From Clostridia bacterium (GTDB lineage Bacteria; Bacillota; Clostridia; TANB77; UBA1234), in the NCBI GenBank assembly GCA_017539905.1, contig JAFYBZ010000022.1:179296-243295 (forward strand): a DNA stretch of 64,000 bases, written 5' to 3'. Both the position numbers and the translations under genes were made by a program. Every line of letters starts with the position of its first letter. Position 1 is the first letter of the stretch. The notes under the pieces were generated by a model that did not search any database, was not told where the DNA came from, and saw only the letters and a program-made list of their open reading frames with translations. Below are positions 7,349 to 15,573 of the stretch, piece by piece.

Positions 7349-8614
7349 TTATCCTTCCGACTTAGTTTCTTCTTTAGAATCAATCCAATGTCTTCCATCT
7401 ACAATTTTAGAAACCATCATTGATGATACATCATCACCAACTACGTTAAGCATTGTTGCTGGAGCATCGATTATTGTAGCAATAATTGTTAATATTGGAA
7501 GTGCTGCTACTGGGAATCCCATCATTGTTATAATTAACATTTCAGAAATTGTACCACCGCCTATTGGAACAGCTGTAATTAATAAGTTAGCTAGTAATGA
7601 AATTCCTAATACTTGGAAGAACATTTCTGGTGTATCAATTGCAACACCAAACAAGCAAACTAAGAACATTAATTTAAATACACTACCAATAATTGATCCA
7701 TCTTTATGGAAGCTTGTTCCAAGAGGTACTGTTGTTTCAGCAATATCATCAGGAACACCAATCTTCTTACATGTTTCTATATTTACTGGAATACATGCTG
7801 CACTAGAACATGTTCCAACAGCTGTTGCAGCAGCTGGCCATACGTGTTTCCAGAAATTCTTTACGCCTTTCTTTCCTCCACCAACGAATGCAAATAAAGT
7901 ATACATTACGAAGAAATAGAATAAAGAAACAACTAAATAAATAATAAATGTTTTTAAATATCCTACAGCTATTTCGCTACCAAATGTCCCTATGAATGAT
8001 GCAATATAACATCCAAGTCCTATTGGTGCATATAGCATAATAATCTTAACTATATTGGCCATAACATCGTTTGCTGATATTAAAAACTTTTTAAGTGGTT
8101 CTGCTTTTTCTCCAGTCATATTAATAGCAATACCTACAATAATAGAAGCAACAAGTAATGCTATTATATTATCTCTAGATAATAACTTAGAGAAATCATT
8201 TACAGTTAGTAAGCTAACTGTTCTATTTGCTATGTCCATTTCTTGCTCTACAGTTTCTTCTTCAGTAGATAACTCTGCTAATATAGCATCTCCACTACCT
8301 GTATCTACAAGATTGACAATTCTAGTTGAAAAGAATCCAATTAAAACAGCGATTAAAGATGTAATAACGAATACTAAAATAATTGATCCGATAATCTTAC
8401 CTAGTCTTTTAGGTTTTTCCATTTTAGTAATTGCAGTTGTTACATTTAAAAATATAAGTGGAATTATAATTACTAATAACATATTAAGGAATAAATCACC
8501 TAATGGACTTAAAACCTTTGCTTTATCTTTTGCAACAATACCAATAATTGCTCCAATAATAATTGCTCCAATCAAAATGATTGTTTGTTTATAAGTTTTC
8601 CAAAATTTAGCCAT
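7349..8614 (-). CDS. Dicarboxylate/amino acid:cation symporter (DAACS family)
   Basis: A 421-residue multi-pass permease that couples uptake of C4-dicarboxylates or acidic amino acids to Na+ or H+. Family hallmarks are visible: the GTSFHKDGS re-entrant segment (serine-rich in classical members, slightly altered here), PIGGGTISEML, and the late helix motif DAPATMLNVVGDD, which contributes substrate- and cation-binding residues. About eight membrane helices are seen. An extra polar, Glu-rich loop occurs around residues 105-130. AGGAGG-type pairing precedes the ATG. It heads a two-gene unit with the small membrane protein. The exact substrate cannot be read from the sequence. Confidence 0.92.
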   Translation of the reverse strand: MAKFWKTYKQTIILIGAIIIGAIIGIVAKDKAKVLSPLGDLFLNMLLVIIIPLIFLNVTTAITKMEKPKRLGKIIGSIILVFVITSLIAVLIGFFSTRIVNLVDTGSGDAILAELSTEEETVEQEMDIANRTVSLLTVNDFSKLLSRDNIIALLVASIIVGIAINMTGEKAEPLKKFLISANDVMANIVKIIMLYAPIGLGCYIASFIGTFGSEIAVGYLKTFIIYLVVSLFYFFVMYTLFAFVGGGKKGVKNFWKHVWPAAATAVGTCSSAACIPVNIETCKKIGVPDDIAETTVPLGTSFHKDGSIIGSVFKLMFLVCLFGVAIDTPEMFFQVLGISLLANLLITAVPIGGGTISEMLIITMMGFPVAALPILTIIATIIDAPATMLNVVGDDVSSMMVSKIVDGRHWIDSKEETKSEG

Positions 8615-8689
8615 AAAAATTCCTCCTTACCTAAATTTTAGCCTATAGCCCTTGAATTGTATATAAAAGTAATAAAAATGACACAAAAA

Positions 8690-9562
8690 TTAAAAAATCA
8701 TATCATTAGGTAATTCGGCTGTTATAGCTACAATCTCATTAGTTATAGGATGAACAAATGTTAATTTGTAAGCATGAAGCGCTTGCCTATTTATTAGACT
8801 ACTAACATTTTTATTATATAGACCATCTCCTACTATTGGATGACCAATATAAGCCATATGAACACGAATCTGATGTGTTCTGCCTGTTTCAAGCATTATT
8901 TCAAGCATTGTGTAGTCATTTCCTTCTATATTAAATGACTTAAGAACTTTATAATGTGTTATTGCTTCTTGTCCATTATGTAAATTAACACACCTTTCAA
9001 TTATGCTTCCTTCCCTTCTAGCAATTGGTGCATTAATTGTCCCTTCCCTATCTTTAAAATTTCCATCAACTACTGTTATGTAAACCTTCTGTGCTTTCAT
9101 CTGCATTATGTTAAATAGCTCTTGTGCATATTCATTTTTTGCAAATAACACTACTCCAGAAGTATCTTTATCAAGCCTATTAACGGGGTGAATACAATTA
9201 TTAGTCTTCAAATAGTACTTTAAGTAATTAGAAAGTGTATTATCTGGATGATAACTACAAGGATGGATTACCATATTAGGCGTTTTATTAACAGCTATAT
9301 AGTAATCATCTTCATACAATATATCTAAATCGCCTTTTTGTGGTATTACACTATCATTTGATTCTTCTGAGTTTATGTCAACATGAATTATGTCACCTAA
9401 AATTGAACACTTATTTACATACATTAATTCTTCATTGACTTTAAGTTTTCCTCTATTTTTAAGTCTATTAAGCAATCTTGTTGATAGTCTAAGCTTATTC
9501 TGAAGAATGCTTTTATATGTCTTATTAACATCGTCTTCTTTAACTATATATTCCAGTATCAT
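8690..9562 (-). CDS. RluA-family pseudouridine synthase
   Basis: A 290-residue enzyme that isomerises uridine to pseudouridine in rRNA or tRNA. The catalytic Asp131 lies in HPVNRLDKDTSG, and the family motif GRTHQIRVHMAYIGHPIVGD is near residue 230. The N-terminal 60 residues resemble an S4 RNA-binding domain, as in RluD/YlyB-type proteins. The length suits the family. The ATG has GAGG close upstream. The gene stands alone between the symporter and the plus-strand gene pair. Whether it acts on 23S rRNA (RluD-like) or another RNA cannot be decided here. Confidence 0.93.
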   Translation of the reverse strand: MILEYIVKEDDVNKTYKSILQNKLRLSTRLLNRLKNRGKLKVNEELMYVNKCSILGDIIHVDINSEESNDSVIPQKGDLDILYEDDYYIAVNKTPNMVIHPCSYHPDNTLSNYLKYYLKTNNCIHPVNRLDKDTSGVVLFAKNEYAQELFNIMQMKAQKVYITVVDGNFKDREGTINAPIARREGSIIERCVNLHNGQEAITHYKVLKSFNIEGNDYTMLEIMLETGRTHQIRVHMAYIGHPIVGDGLYNKNVSSLINRQALHAYKLTFVHPITNEIVAITAELPNDMIF

Positions 9563-9672
9563 AAAAACCTCATTTTTTATTTTCTTTTCTCTTTATATAT
9601 GTTACAATTCTTTTATTAAATTGTATATTATTAATTCAAATATAAATAATTTTATTTGAAAGGGGTGTAAGA

Positions 9673-9915
9673 ATGCGGTATGAAGTAAAATTTAGAGTAC
9701 CAAAAGAAAAATCTGGCCTCGCTACTTACATTGCAAAACAATTCTACTCGAATACTGCACCGTATCAATATGAACGTCCAAACGATTATCGCGCACAAAA
9801 TTTTATCTTTTATGATCTTGAATCTATAAATAAATTTCTCATGAAAATTACAAAAGAACTCGGAGATGAATTTGTGCTTGAATGTATTCAGGAATTCAAT
9901 CCGAGTATTGCTTAA
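9673..9915 (+). CDS. Small hypothetical protein, first of a related pair (80 aa)
   Basis: AAAGGGGTG lies just before the ATG. The product is a compact alpha/beta-looking protein starting MRYEVKFRVPKEKS. Aligned by eye with the next gene it shares an initial strand, a helix after a Lys/Arg-Ser, a Pro-containing turn, an N-F-x-x-Y strand and N-K/S-F near the end, so the two are probably diverged paralogues. Arginine codons CGT and CGC are used where neighbours use AGA. Together with the next gene it forms a two-gene plus-strand unit ended by the terminator at 10185. Function unknown; the size suits a small ACT-like or ferredoxin-like fold. Confidence 0.65.
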   Translation: MRYEVKFRVPKEKSGLATYIAKQFYSNTAPYQYERPNDYRAQNFIFYDLESINKFLMKITKELGDEFVLECIQEFNPSIA

Positions 9916-9933
9916 AGAAAGGAGGTTTATGTT

Positions 9934-10179
9934 ATGTATTACAAGTTACTTTACTGCGTTCACAATGATCGAAGCGAGAAAATCAAAGAACTTGCAATTA
10001 AAAATAAAGGTACATATTCTACTCTTCAGCCTGAGAGTTGTAATGTTGAAAATTTTACTGAGTATGAAGTTGTATTTAAAGATTGCAATGAAATGAATTC
10101 TTTCATCTACTCCTCATACATGACTGCAGGCCTGTACTTCTTCATTAACGAAGTTACCCGGACAGCATATATTTTCTAA
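9934..10179 (+). CDS. Small hypothetical protein, second of a related pair (81 aa)
   Basis: A perfect AAGGAGG (9919-9925) lies 8 bases before the ATG at 9934; an out-of-frame ATG at 9929 is ignored. The product (MYYKLLYCVHNDRS...) looks like a distant relative of the upstream 80-residue protein. It carries an acidic middle and an aromatic C-terminus (GLYFFINEVTRTAYIF). It starts 18 bases after the first gene, so both are made from one transcript and may form a heterodimer. No known family is recognised. Confidence 0.65.
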   Translation: MYYKLLYCVHNDRSEKIKELAIKNKGTYSTLQPESCNVENFTEYEVVFKDCNEMNSFIYSSYMTAGLYFFINEVTRTAYIF

Positions 10180-10184
10180 TAATA

Positions 10185-10216
10185 AAAAGCTACCTCATTT
10201 ATTTGAGGTAGCTTTT
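10185..10216. terminator. Bidirectional terminator between the gene pair and rnpB
   Basis: A 13-bp perfect stem (10185-10197 with 10204-10216) has T-rich tails both ways. It ends the plus-strand small-gene pair and the minus-strand RNase P RNA. Confidence 0.88.
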
Positions 10217-10221
10217 ATTAA

Positions 10222-10650
10222 AACGGTAAGTCTATAAGCCGAGTTCTGTATTGGACAATCATTTATCTAGGATGCATATTGCTATACATCTCAATCCGCT
10301 TCCTTAAGTCTCCAAGACGAGCAACCTTATAGAGACTCCCATAGCGTTTCTCCGAGTGGGGCTTGCAAAGCTATCACGTCTCCGTGACACTGGTAGGCTC
10401 TTACCCTGCCTTTTCATCCTTACATCTCGTATGCATTATCAAGTTGGTTACCAACACTTTAAGAGTCGAAAAATAATAAATTATTTTTCGACGGTTAACT
10501 AACTTAATAATGCATACGCGATGCGGTTTATTTTCTGTTGCGCTTTCCTTAGGGTTACCCCCACTAGCCGTTAACTAGCACCCTGCTCTGTGGAGCTCGG
10601 ACTTTCCTCATTTGGCAATTACTTGCCACCCGCGATTGTCTGGCTTACCA
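10222..10650 (-). ncRNA. rnpB: RNase P RNA component
   Basis: Read on the minus strand, the RNA contains the conserved GAGGAAAGTCCGAGCTCC block near its 5' end, the CAGGGTGC segment, GGTAACCCTAAGGAAAG, ACAGAAA before the P12 region, GGTAAGAGCCTACC, and the closing CAGAACTCGGCTTATAGACTT that pairs with the 5' end. This is the catalytic RNA that trims tRNA 5' leaders. The arrangement is class A-like. The segment at about 10430-10525, in the place of helix P12, is a very long extension with an AT-rich tip (see findings). Ends are estimated from the promoter and the conserved termini. A consensus promoter sits directly upstream and a terminator directly downstream. Confidence 0.96.
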
Positions 10651-10656
10651 ACTAAT

Positions 10657-10685
10657 ATTATATCTAAAATATTGAATTATGTCAA
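10657..10685 (-). promoter_or_regulatory. Consensus promoter of rnpB
   Basis: On the minus strand, TTGACA (10680-10685) and TATAAT (10657-10662) are spaced exactly 17 bases, both perfect. The implied start at about 10650 matches the 5' end of the RNA. The -35 box abuts the gpsA stop codon. Confidence 0.9.
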
Positions 10686-11681
10686 TTAAAATTCAGCTTT
10701 TCTATTTCTTGTCAAAAGGTTATGAGCAGCTTGTTTAGCTTGTTTTCCTTTATGAATTACATCATACATTTCATTAATAATTGGAGTTTCAATTCCATAA
10801 ATATGCGCAAGTTGATATCCAGCATCTACTGCAACGATACCTTCAACTACCATTCCACCAAGTTCTGCTTTAGCATCATCTACAGATAAACCTTTACCAA
10901 TTAATATACCACATCTTCTATTTCTACTATTATTAGATGCACAAGTTACGAATAAATCTCCAAAACCAGTTAAGCCATAAAACGTTTCTGATTTTGCACC
11001 CATCGCTATTCCTAATCTAGAAATCTCTAATAATCCACGAGTAATTAATGCTGCTTGTGAATTATCTCCATATCCTAAACCATTACAAATACCAGATGCA
11101 AGAGCAATAATGTTTTTAAGCGCTCCTCCGATTTCTACACCTTGTACATCATCATTAATATAAACTCTAAAGATATCATTCATAAAAATGTCTTGTAATT
11201 CTAAAGACAATTTTTCATCCTTAGAAGCAATAACAATACAAGTTGGAATAAATCTAGATACTTCTTCAGCATGTGAAGGTCCTGAAATAACGGCAACTTT
11301 ATTCTCAGGTAAGATTTCAGAAATTACATCTGAATATATCTTTTGAGTGTTTGCCTCAATACCTTTTGATGCAAGAAGAATTACTTGATCTTTCTTAACA
11401 ATTTTTTCTATAGAATGAAGAGTACTTCTAATTGCTGCAGAAGGTGTAACAATTATAATAATATCTGATCCATTGATAACAGTTTCAAAATCATTGTAAC
11501 AAACTACTTCATTAGGAATAACTGCTTCTGGTAAAAATTTACATCTATGTTCATTATTAATTATATCCATTTCTTCTTTAGTATATGACCATAGTTTAAC
11601 ATCATGACCATTCTTATTTAAAATAAGTGACAAAGCAACACCCCAGCCACCACTGCCAAGTATACCAATAGTTTTTTTCAT
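10686..11681 (-). CDS. gpsA: NAD(P)-dependent glycerol-3-phosphate dehydrogenase
   Basis: GpsA reduces dihydroxyacetone phosphate to sn-glycerol-3-phosphate, the backbone for phospholipids. The Rossmann motif GSGGWG is at residues 9-14, the catalytic region EIGGALKNIIALASGICNGLGYG lies near 185-210, and the C-terminal TARNRK-like end is present as LLTRNRKAEF. At 331 residues it is full length. The start is the ATG at 11681, because AAGGAG lies 9 bases before it; an in-frame ATG at 11699 overlaps that site. It lies just downstream of plsY, the acyltransferase that uses its product, with a hairpin between them, so the two genes form a lipid-synthesis pair. Confidence 0.97.
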   Translation of the reverse strand: MKKTIGILGSGGWGVALSLILNKNGHDVKLWSYTKEEMDIINNEHRCKFLPEAVIPNEVVCYNDFETVINGSDIIIIVTPSAAIRSTLHSIEKIVKKDQVILLASKGIEANTQKIYSDVISEILPENKVAVISGPSHAEEVSRFIPTCIVIASKDEKLSLELQDIFMNDIFRVYINDDVQGVEIGGALKNIIALASGICNGLGYGDNSQAALITRGLLEISRLGIAMGAKSETFYGLTGFGDLFVTCASNNSRNRRCGILIGKGLSVDDAKAELGGMVVEGIVAVDAGYQLAHIYGIETPIINEMYDVIHKGKQAKQAAHNLLTRNRKAEF

Positions 11682-11738
11682 AATTGTATTCTCCTTCATA
11701 TTATAGTAATAGCGATTATTATTCGCCTTATATAAGAT

Positions 11739-11768
11739 AAAATAGAGGCTTATTATCGCCTCTATTTT
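11739..11768 (-). terminator. Hairpin between plsY and gpsA
   Basis: An 11-bp stem (11739-11749 with 11758-11768) is followed on the minus strand by a T-rich tract. It would end or attenuate the plsY transcript before gpsA. Confidence 0.65.
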
Positions 11769-11778
11769 TCTTTAGTAA

Positions 11779-12660
11779 TTATTTAGATTTCTTTTTAGAT
11801 TTTTCTTCTTTAACTTCTTCTTTTACTGGTTCAAATTTTATATCTACTTCTTCGTCCTTAACTTCTTCTTTGATTTCTTCTTTAACTTCCTCTTTTGCTT
11901 CTTCCTTAACTTCTTCAACTTTTTCTTTTATTTCATTTTCTTTCTTTAGTTCTTCTTCAAACTTTTCTTCTTTAGATTTGAATAATTTATTTTCTGTACC
12001 ATTTCTAATTCTCTTAATATTTGCTTTATGTCTTAATATTACTGAAAGTGCCATTAAGAAAGCGAATATAATATAAATAAGTTTAATATATGCATTTGTT
12101 CTAAAGTTTAAGTCGAAGGTACCACCCATGAATATTATACATATTGGATAAATAATTGCAGCAATAATTGATCCTATAGAAACCATATTAAATAATGCAA
12201 TCATAGATACACCAGCTACTAAACATACAAGACCAATTTGTGGCTCAATTGCTAAAATACAACCAAGTGATGTTGCAACTCCTTTACCACCTTTAAATCC
12301 AAAGTAAATTGGAAAGTTATGTCCTAGTACAGCACCAACTGTTGCTAGCATTATTCCATAAGTATAGGCCATTGTAAATGTCTCTGAATAAACTAATGAA
12401 CCTGCTTCCATTGGGAAACAAATATATGCAAGACCTCTTGCGATTCCAATTGCTAAAGCACCTTTCAAAACATCCCATAAAAGAACTAAAATTGCAGGTC
12501 CTTTTCCTAATACACGAAGTACGTTTGTTGTACCAGCATTTTTACTTCCTTGCTCTCTAATGTCTCCTTTACCAGAAACTTTAGAAATTATAATTGCCAT
12601 ATTTATACTACCTATTAAATAGGCTAAAACAAAAACCAATATAAGTTCAATTGCTATCAT
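11779..12660 (-). CDS. plsY: Acyl-phosphate:glycerol-3-phosphate acyltransferase with a charged tail
   Basis: PlsY transfers an acyl group from acyl-phosphate to glycerol-3-phosphate in the membrane, the first step of phospholipid synthesis. The family motifs are visible: GSINMAIIISK near the start, GSKNAGTTNVLRVLG (about 38-52), and GHNFPIYFGFKGGKGVATSLG (about 115-135). The membrane core ends near residue 215, the usual PlsY length. It is followed by about 75 residues made almost only of Glu, Lys and Val in KEEVKEE-type repeats, ending KKKSK. Such a tail is not part of the known enzyme. AGGAGGG precedes the ATG. An extended -10 (TGATATAAT) upstream is a likely promoter. Confidence 0.95.
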   Translation of the reverse strand: MIAIELILVFVLAYLIGSINMAIIISKVSGKGDIREQGSKNAGTTNVLRVLGKGPAILVLLWDVLKGALAIGIARGLAYICFPMEAGSLVYSETFTMAYTYGIMLATVGAVLGHNFPIYFGFKGGKGVATSLGCILAIEPQIGLVCLVAGVSMIALFNMVSIGSIIAAIIYPICIIFMGGTFDLNFRTNAYIKLIYIIFAFLMALSVILRHKANIKRIRNGTENKLFKSKEEKFEEELKKENEIKEKVEEVKEEAKEEVKEEIKEEVKDEEVDIKFEPVKEEVKEEKSKKKSK

Positions 12661-12756
12661 TCTAAATCCCTCCTATACTAATTTATTATATCAAAAGAGA
12701 TTTTGCAATAGCCAAAAAATAAGCAAATGTAATAAAAAATTAACACTTTTAGAGCA

Positions 12757-12781
12757 TAAAAAATGACGGGCTCATCGCCCG
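12757..12781 (-). terminator. Rho-independent terminator
   Basis: On the minus strand a GC-rich stem (CGGGC with GCCCG, 12767-12781) is followed by TCATTTTTTATG. It ends the 12796-13173 gene. Confidence 0.8.
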
Positions 12782-12795
12782 CCGTGGTTATCGGT

Positions 12796-13173
12796 TCAGT
12801 CATCATAAAACTGACTTGTCGACTCGATTTTATCAACCGAGTACTCGGCCGGAGTACCATAATAAAACAAATCCTTGCAGCCGATGAATACATACCTCTT
12901 CCCAGCGATATCTGACCGATTTACATCGATAATATACTTGGGAAGGAAAACATTCGCGCTCGGATCTTTCATCAGGACCTTGCCGACCTCATCAATGGCC
13001 TGCCGCTGCTCCAGAGTCGTTCCATATTCCTGAATAAGCCATGCATCATGTCTTTTTTCAGCAATAATTGTTGCAATACCATAGGTAGCAACGAGGAAAA
13101 CAATGATTAAAGCAGCGATGAAAACCTTGATAGTTCCATTAGAAAACCGATTGGCGTACCTGTACACAGTCAT
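12796..13173 (-). CDS. Single-pass membrane protein of unknown function
   Basis: The product has a basic N-terminus, one hydrophobic helix (about residues 18-38) and a soluble domain of about 85 residues, presumably outside the membrane. That domain contains an acidic/amphipathic helix and a strand-rich end (KRYVFIGCKDLFYYG). The start is uncertain. An ATG at 13173 has AAGGA only 3 bases upstream, a GTG at 13167 would be better spaced, and a TTG at 13185 has no site; 125 residues are given. Codons are G+C-rich compared with neighbours (CGG, GCC, GTC, GAC). It has its own strong promoter and terminator, so it is a stand-alone unit. Confidence 0.65.
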   Translation of the reverse strand: MTVYRYANRFSNGTIKVFIAALIIVFLVATYGIATIIAEKRHDAWLIQEYGTTLEQRQAIDEVGKVLMKDPSANVFLPKYIIDVNRSDIAGKRYVFIGCKDLFYYGTPAEYSVDKIESTSQFYDD

Positions 13174-13209
13174 ACTTCCTTTCAATTTTTATTCGGATAA
13201 CCAACTACT

Positions 13210-13238
13210 ATTATATCATAATTATGTTAACTTTTCAA
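13210..13238 (-). promoter_or_regulatory. Strong promoter for the 12796-13173 gene
   Basis: TTGAAA (13233-13238) and TATAAT (13210-13215) on the minus strand are spaced 17 bases apart, with a TG one base before the -10. It lies just after the stop of the MBG-type gene. Confidence 0.75.
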
Positions 13239-13247
13239 GTATATTGC

Positions 13248-15050
13248 CTAATTTGTAGGAATAGCCGTCAAATTTCCCCATGTATCTCTTAGTACTAAAT
13301 ATACTGTCTTCTCACCATCTCCTGTTGATAATGCAAAAGATTTGCTTGTACTTACATTCTCTAATAAAGAATTTACATTGTTAGTTTGTTCAAAAACCGC
13401 CATTTTATCTACTGTTGATCCTGCATCAGAATATGTTATTGCAAGTGTAATATCTCTCGACTTAACTGCTTTCTTACCGTTTTTCATTGTGCTTGTATTA
13501 TTTACACTTATTGAACCTGTCGGAGCAACATCATCTATTATTTTTAATGTATATGTTGCTGACGCTTGTTTATAATTTGTAGTTGCTGCTGAAGTAACTG
13601 TAATTGTTATTGTTGGGCAAACACTTTCATTTGCACCACAACTTATACCACTAAGATTAGATATCGTCACCGTAGTTCCACTTACACTACAAGTAGCAAC
13701 ATCGTGATTGTCTGATACACTCAATGTTCCACCATGATGACTACTTACAGTAAATGATTTACTAGCTGTTCCATATCTTACAGTTCCACTTGTAGCACTT
13801 AAATTTATATAACCATTTGCTTGTGAAATAACAATACTTGCATTTACTTCAGTAGATGTTATATTGTTAGAATCTCCAACTCTTCTTGCATAAATTGTAG
13901 TAGTTCCAACATCTGTTCTTGATTGCGTATTTGGATTTCCATTTGTCCATGTTCCGTTAGATCCAACTTTATATTGTAATGTACCATAACTTCCTGCACT
14001 ATTAGTTGTTATATAGTGAGCACTACCATTGTATGTTCCACTCCATCCTGTTATTGATGGAGCTGTACATTGTCTTTTATTAATAGTAAAATTTGCAGTT
14101 GCTGTTACTTGATTATAATTTGCTGTAGCAGCAAAAGTAGCTGTTACAGTATAATCACCAGCATTACTTGGCTTAGTAGCAGAAGGTCCATACGAAGTGC
14201 TCCCTCTACCACTATATGAATATGTCACACTGGAGGTACCATTCGTAGAAGAAGATGGTGAAGGGTTAGATGCTGTCCCACCATATGTCCAGTTAGCCAT
14301 TGATACGCTAGCAGAACCACTAGCTTTAGAAACACTAACTGCTTTATAATTTGTATTTCCAGCTCTATCTTTTGCCCAAACATAATAAGTGCCAACACTT
14401 TTGGAACCAAAATTTAATGATTGTGATGCTCCCGATGTAGATGTCCAAGATGTTGGAGTGGTTGCAGAAGTCGTTAAAGCATATCCTGTTAATCCTGTAA
14501 AAGCATCACCAATAGTAGCTGTAAGATTAGAGCCATAAGTAATATTACTAGCAGTTACAGTTGGCTTAGTAATATCTACATATACAACCATAGGATATGA
14601 AGCAGCCCAGTTTGTTGTACCATCACTATTATGAACCATTCCATGCATTGTATATGTACCTTCTGCTGTTAGTTCAACCCACTTAGAGTGGTCCCTAAAA
14701 TCCGCACCACCAGCAATAGAAGAAGCCGAACCATCATACTGAAGATAATCATCTGAAATAAGACCTGAAAACTCTATAGGGCCATATAGCCACCATGTGG
14801 CACCATTTTTATTAAGATATGCTTTATCAGTATATACATTAAATTGAACAGTAACAGGGCATTGATTCGTATACAATGTAGTGCCATAGTATGAAGCATT
14901 AATATTGCACTCTGTACCATAGACATGCGGTTTAGCTGCATATGTATGCGAATCAAAAAGTGCAAGAATTCCACATAAACCTGACAAAATAATTGTAAAG
15001 CCTACATGTTTTTTAATCAATTTAAAAACCTTCTCTAATACTTTATACAT
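13248..15050 (-). CDS. Secreted multi-domain surface protein with MBG/Ig-like repeats
   Basis: A 600-residue exported protein. An N-terminal signal-like segment (about residues 1-40, cleavage plausible after HTYAA) is followed by a unique domain (about 42-150), an Ig-like domain (about 155-240), an MBG-type domain with YGGTASNPSP and GDYTVTATFAATANYN (about 245-325), a second with YNGSAH (about 326-405), a third beta-rich domain with a possible Cys-Cys pair (about 406-505), and a final Ig-like domain ending LVLRDTWGN. It is Ser/Thr/Asn/Gly-rich, as in adhesins. There is no LPXTG or other cell-wall anchor, so it is released or held non-covalently, or the gene has lost its 3' end. It follows the YARHG gene by 19 bases. 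Confidence 0.85.
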   Translation of the reverse strand: MYKVLEKVFKLIKKHVGFTIILSGLCGILALFDSHTYAAKPHVYGTECNINASYYGTTLYTNQCPVTVQFNVYTDKAYLNKNGATWWLYGPIEFSGLISDDYLQYDGSASSIAGGADFRDHSKWVELTAEGTYTMHGMVHNSDGTTNWAASYPMVVYVDITKPTVTASNITYGSNLTATIGDAFTGLTGYALTTSATTPTSWTSTSGASQSLNFGSKSVGTYYVWAKDRAGNTNYKAVSVSKASGSASVSMANWTYGGTASNPSPSSSTNGTSSVTYSYSGRGSTSYGPSATKPSNAGDYTVTATFAATANYNQVTATANFTINKRQCTAPSITGWSGTYNGSAHYITTNSAGSYGTLQYKVGSNGTWTNGNPNTQSRTDVGTTTIYARRVGDSNNITSTEVNASIVISQANGYINLSATSGTVRYGTASKSFTVSSHHGGTLSVSDNHDVATCSVSGTTVTISNLSGISCGANESVCPTITITVTSAATTNYKQASATYTLKIIDDVAPTGSISVNNTSTMKNGKKAVKSRDITLAITYSDAGSTVDKMAVFEQTNNVNSLLENVSTSKSFALSTGDGEKTVYLVLRDTWGNLTAIPTN

Positions 15051-15069
15051 AATTTCCTCTTTATAAATA

Positions 15070-15549
15070 TTATTTTTTCTCTATTTCTCTTATTCTATTT
15101 AAAATAGTATCTTTATTTTTATTTTCAAGGTCTGTTAAATCAGCAGGTGTTACAACTTTTCCTGGAACAGGTGTATACCATGATTGACTTTGAAAATATT
15201 CTTTTAATCCTTTAGTCTTAAAGTCATGACCATAGCGGGCAAATATTTCATTATAAGCTCTATTTAATTCTTCTCTAGACATGTCTTTGATATCATCCAA
15301 AGTAATTTCCTTTGTATTACTTGGAAGAATATATAAAGTTTCATCATGAACCACCTCAAGAATTCTTTCATTTTCAGGAATTACATCAATAGGTTCTTTA
15401 TCAATGCTTTCATCTGTAATAATAAGATCGTTATTTGATTCAGGTTCTAATTGGTTGTATTTAACAATACTTAAACCTAATGCAATTAAAGCAAATATAA
15501 TTAGTAAGCTAAGTAAAACAACTAAAAAAACAAATAGTTTGTTATTCAT
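15070..15549 (-). CDS. Membrane-anchored YARHG-domain protein
   Basis: One N-terminal membrane helix (about residues 5-29) anchors an extracellular part with an acidic linker (30-85) and a YARHG domain (about 88-150), recognised by EELNRAYNEIFARYGHDF and YFQSQSWY. YARHG domains occur in exported proteins of Firmicutes and are thought to act at the cell envelope; no enzymatic role is established. AAGGAG precedes the ATG. It lies between the 15574 unknown and the MBG-type protein with short gaps, so the three are probably one envelope operon. Confidence 0.88.
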   Translation of the reverse strand: MNNKLFVFLVVLLSLLIIFALIALGLSIVKYNQLEPESNNDLIITDESIDKEPIDVIPENERILEVVHDETLYILPSNTKEITLDDIKDMSREELNRAYNEIFARYGHDFKTKGLKEYFQSQSWYTPVPGKVVTPADLTDLENKNKDTILNRIREIEKK

Positions 15550-15573
15550 ATCATATTCTCCTTATATATAAAA

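Noticed and set aside
8055..8594. 179-codon plus-strand frame opposite the symporter
   Set aside because: Hydrophobic mirror of a membrane protein gene; no ribosome-binding site.
9866..10096. Open frame overlapping the two small plus-strand genes
   Set aside because: Lacks a ribosome-binding site and conflicts with the two well-signalled genes.
11870..12076. Ser/Phe-rich plus-strand open frame opposite the PlsY tail
   Set aside because: Antisense of a KEE-repeat region; no ribosome-binding site and low-complexity composition.
12678..12893. 71-codon minus-strand frame past the 12796 gene stop
   Set aside because: Runs through a terminator hairpin and is out of frame with the supported gene.
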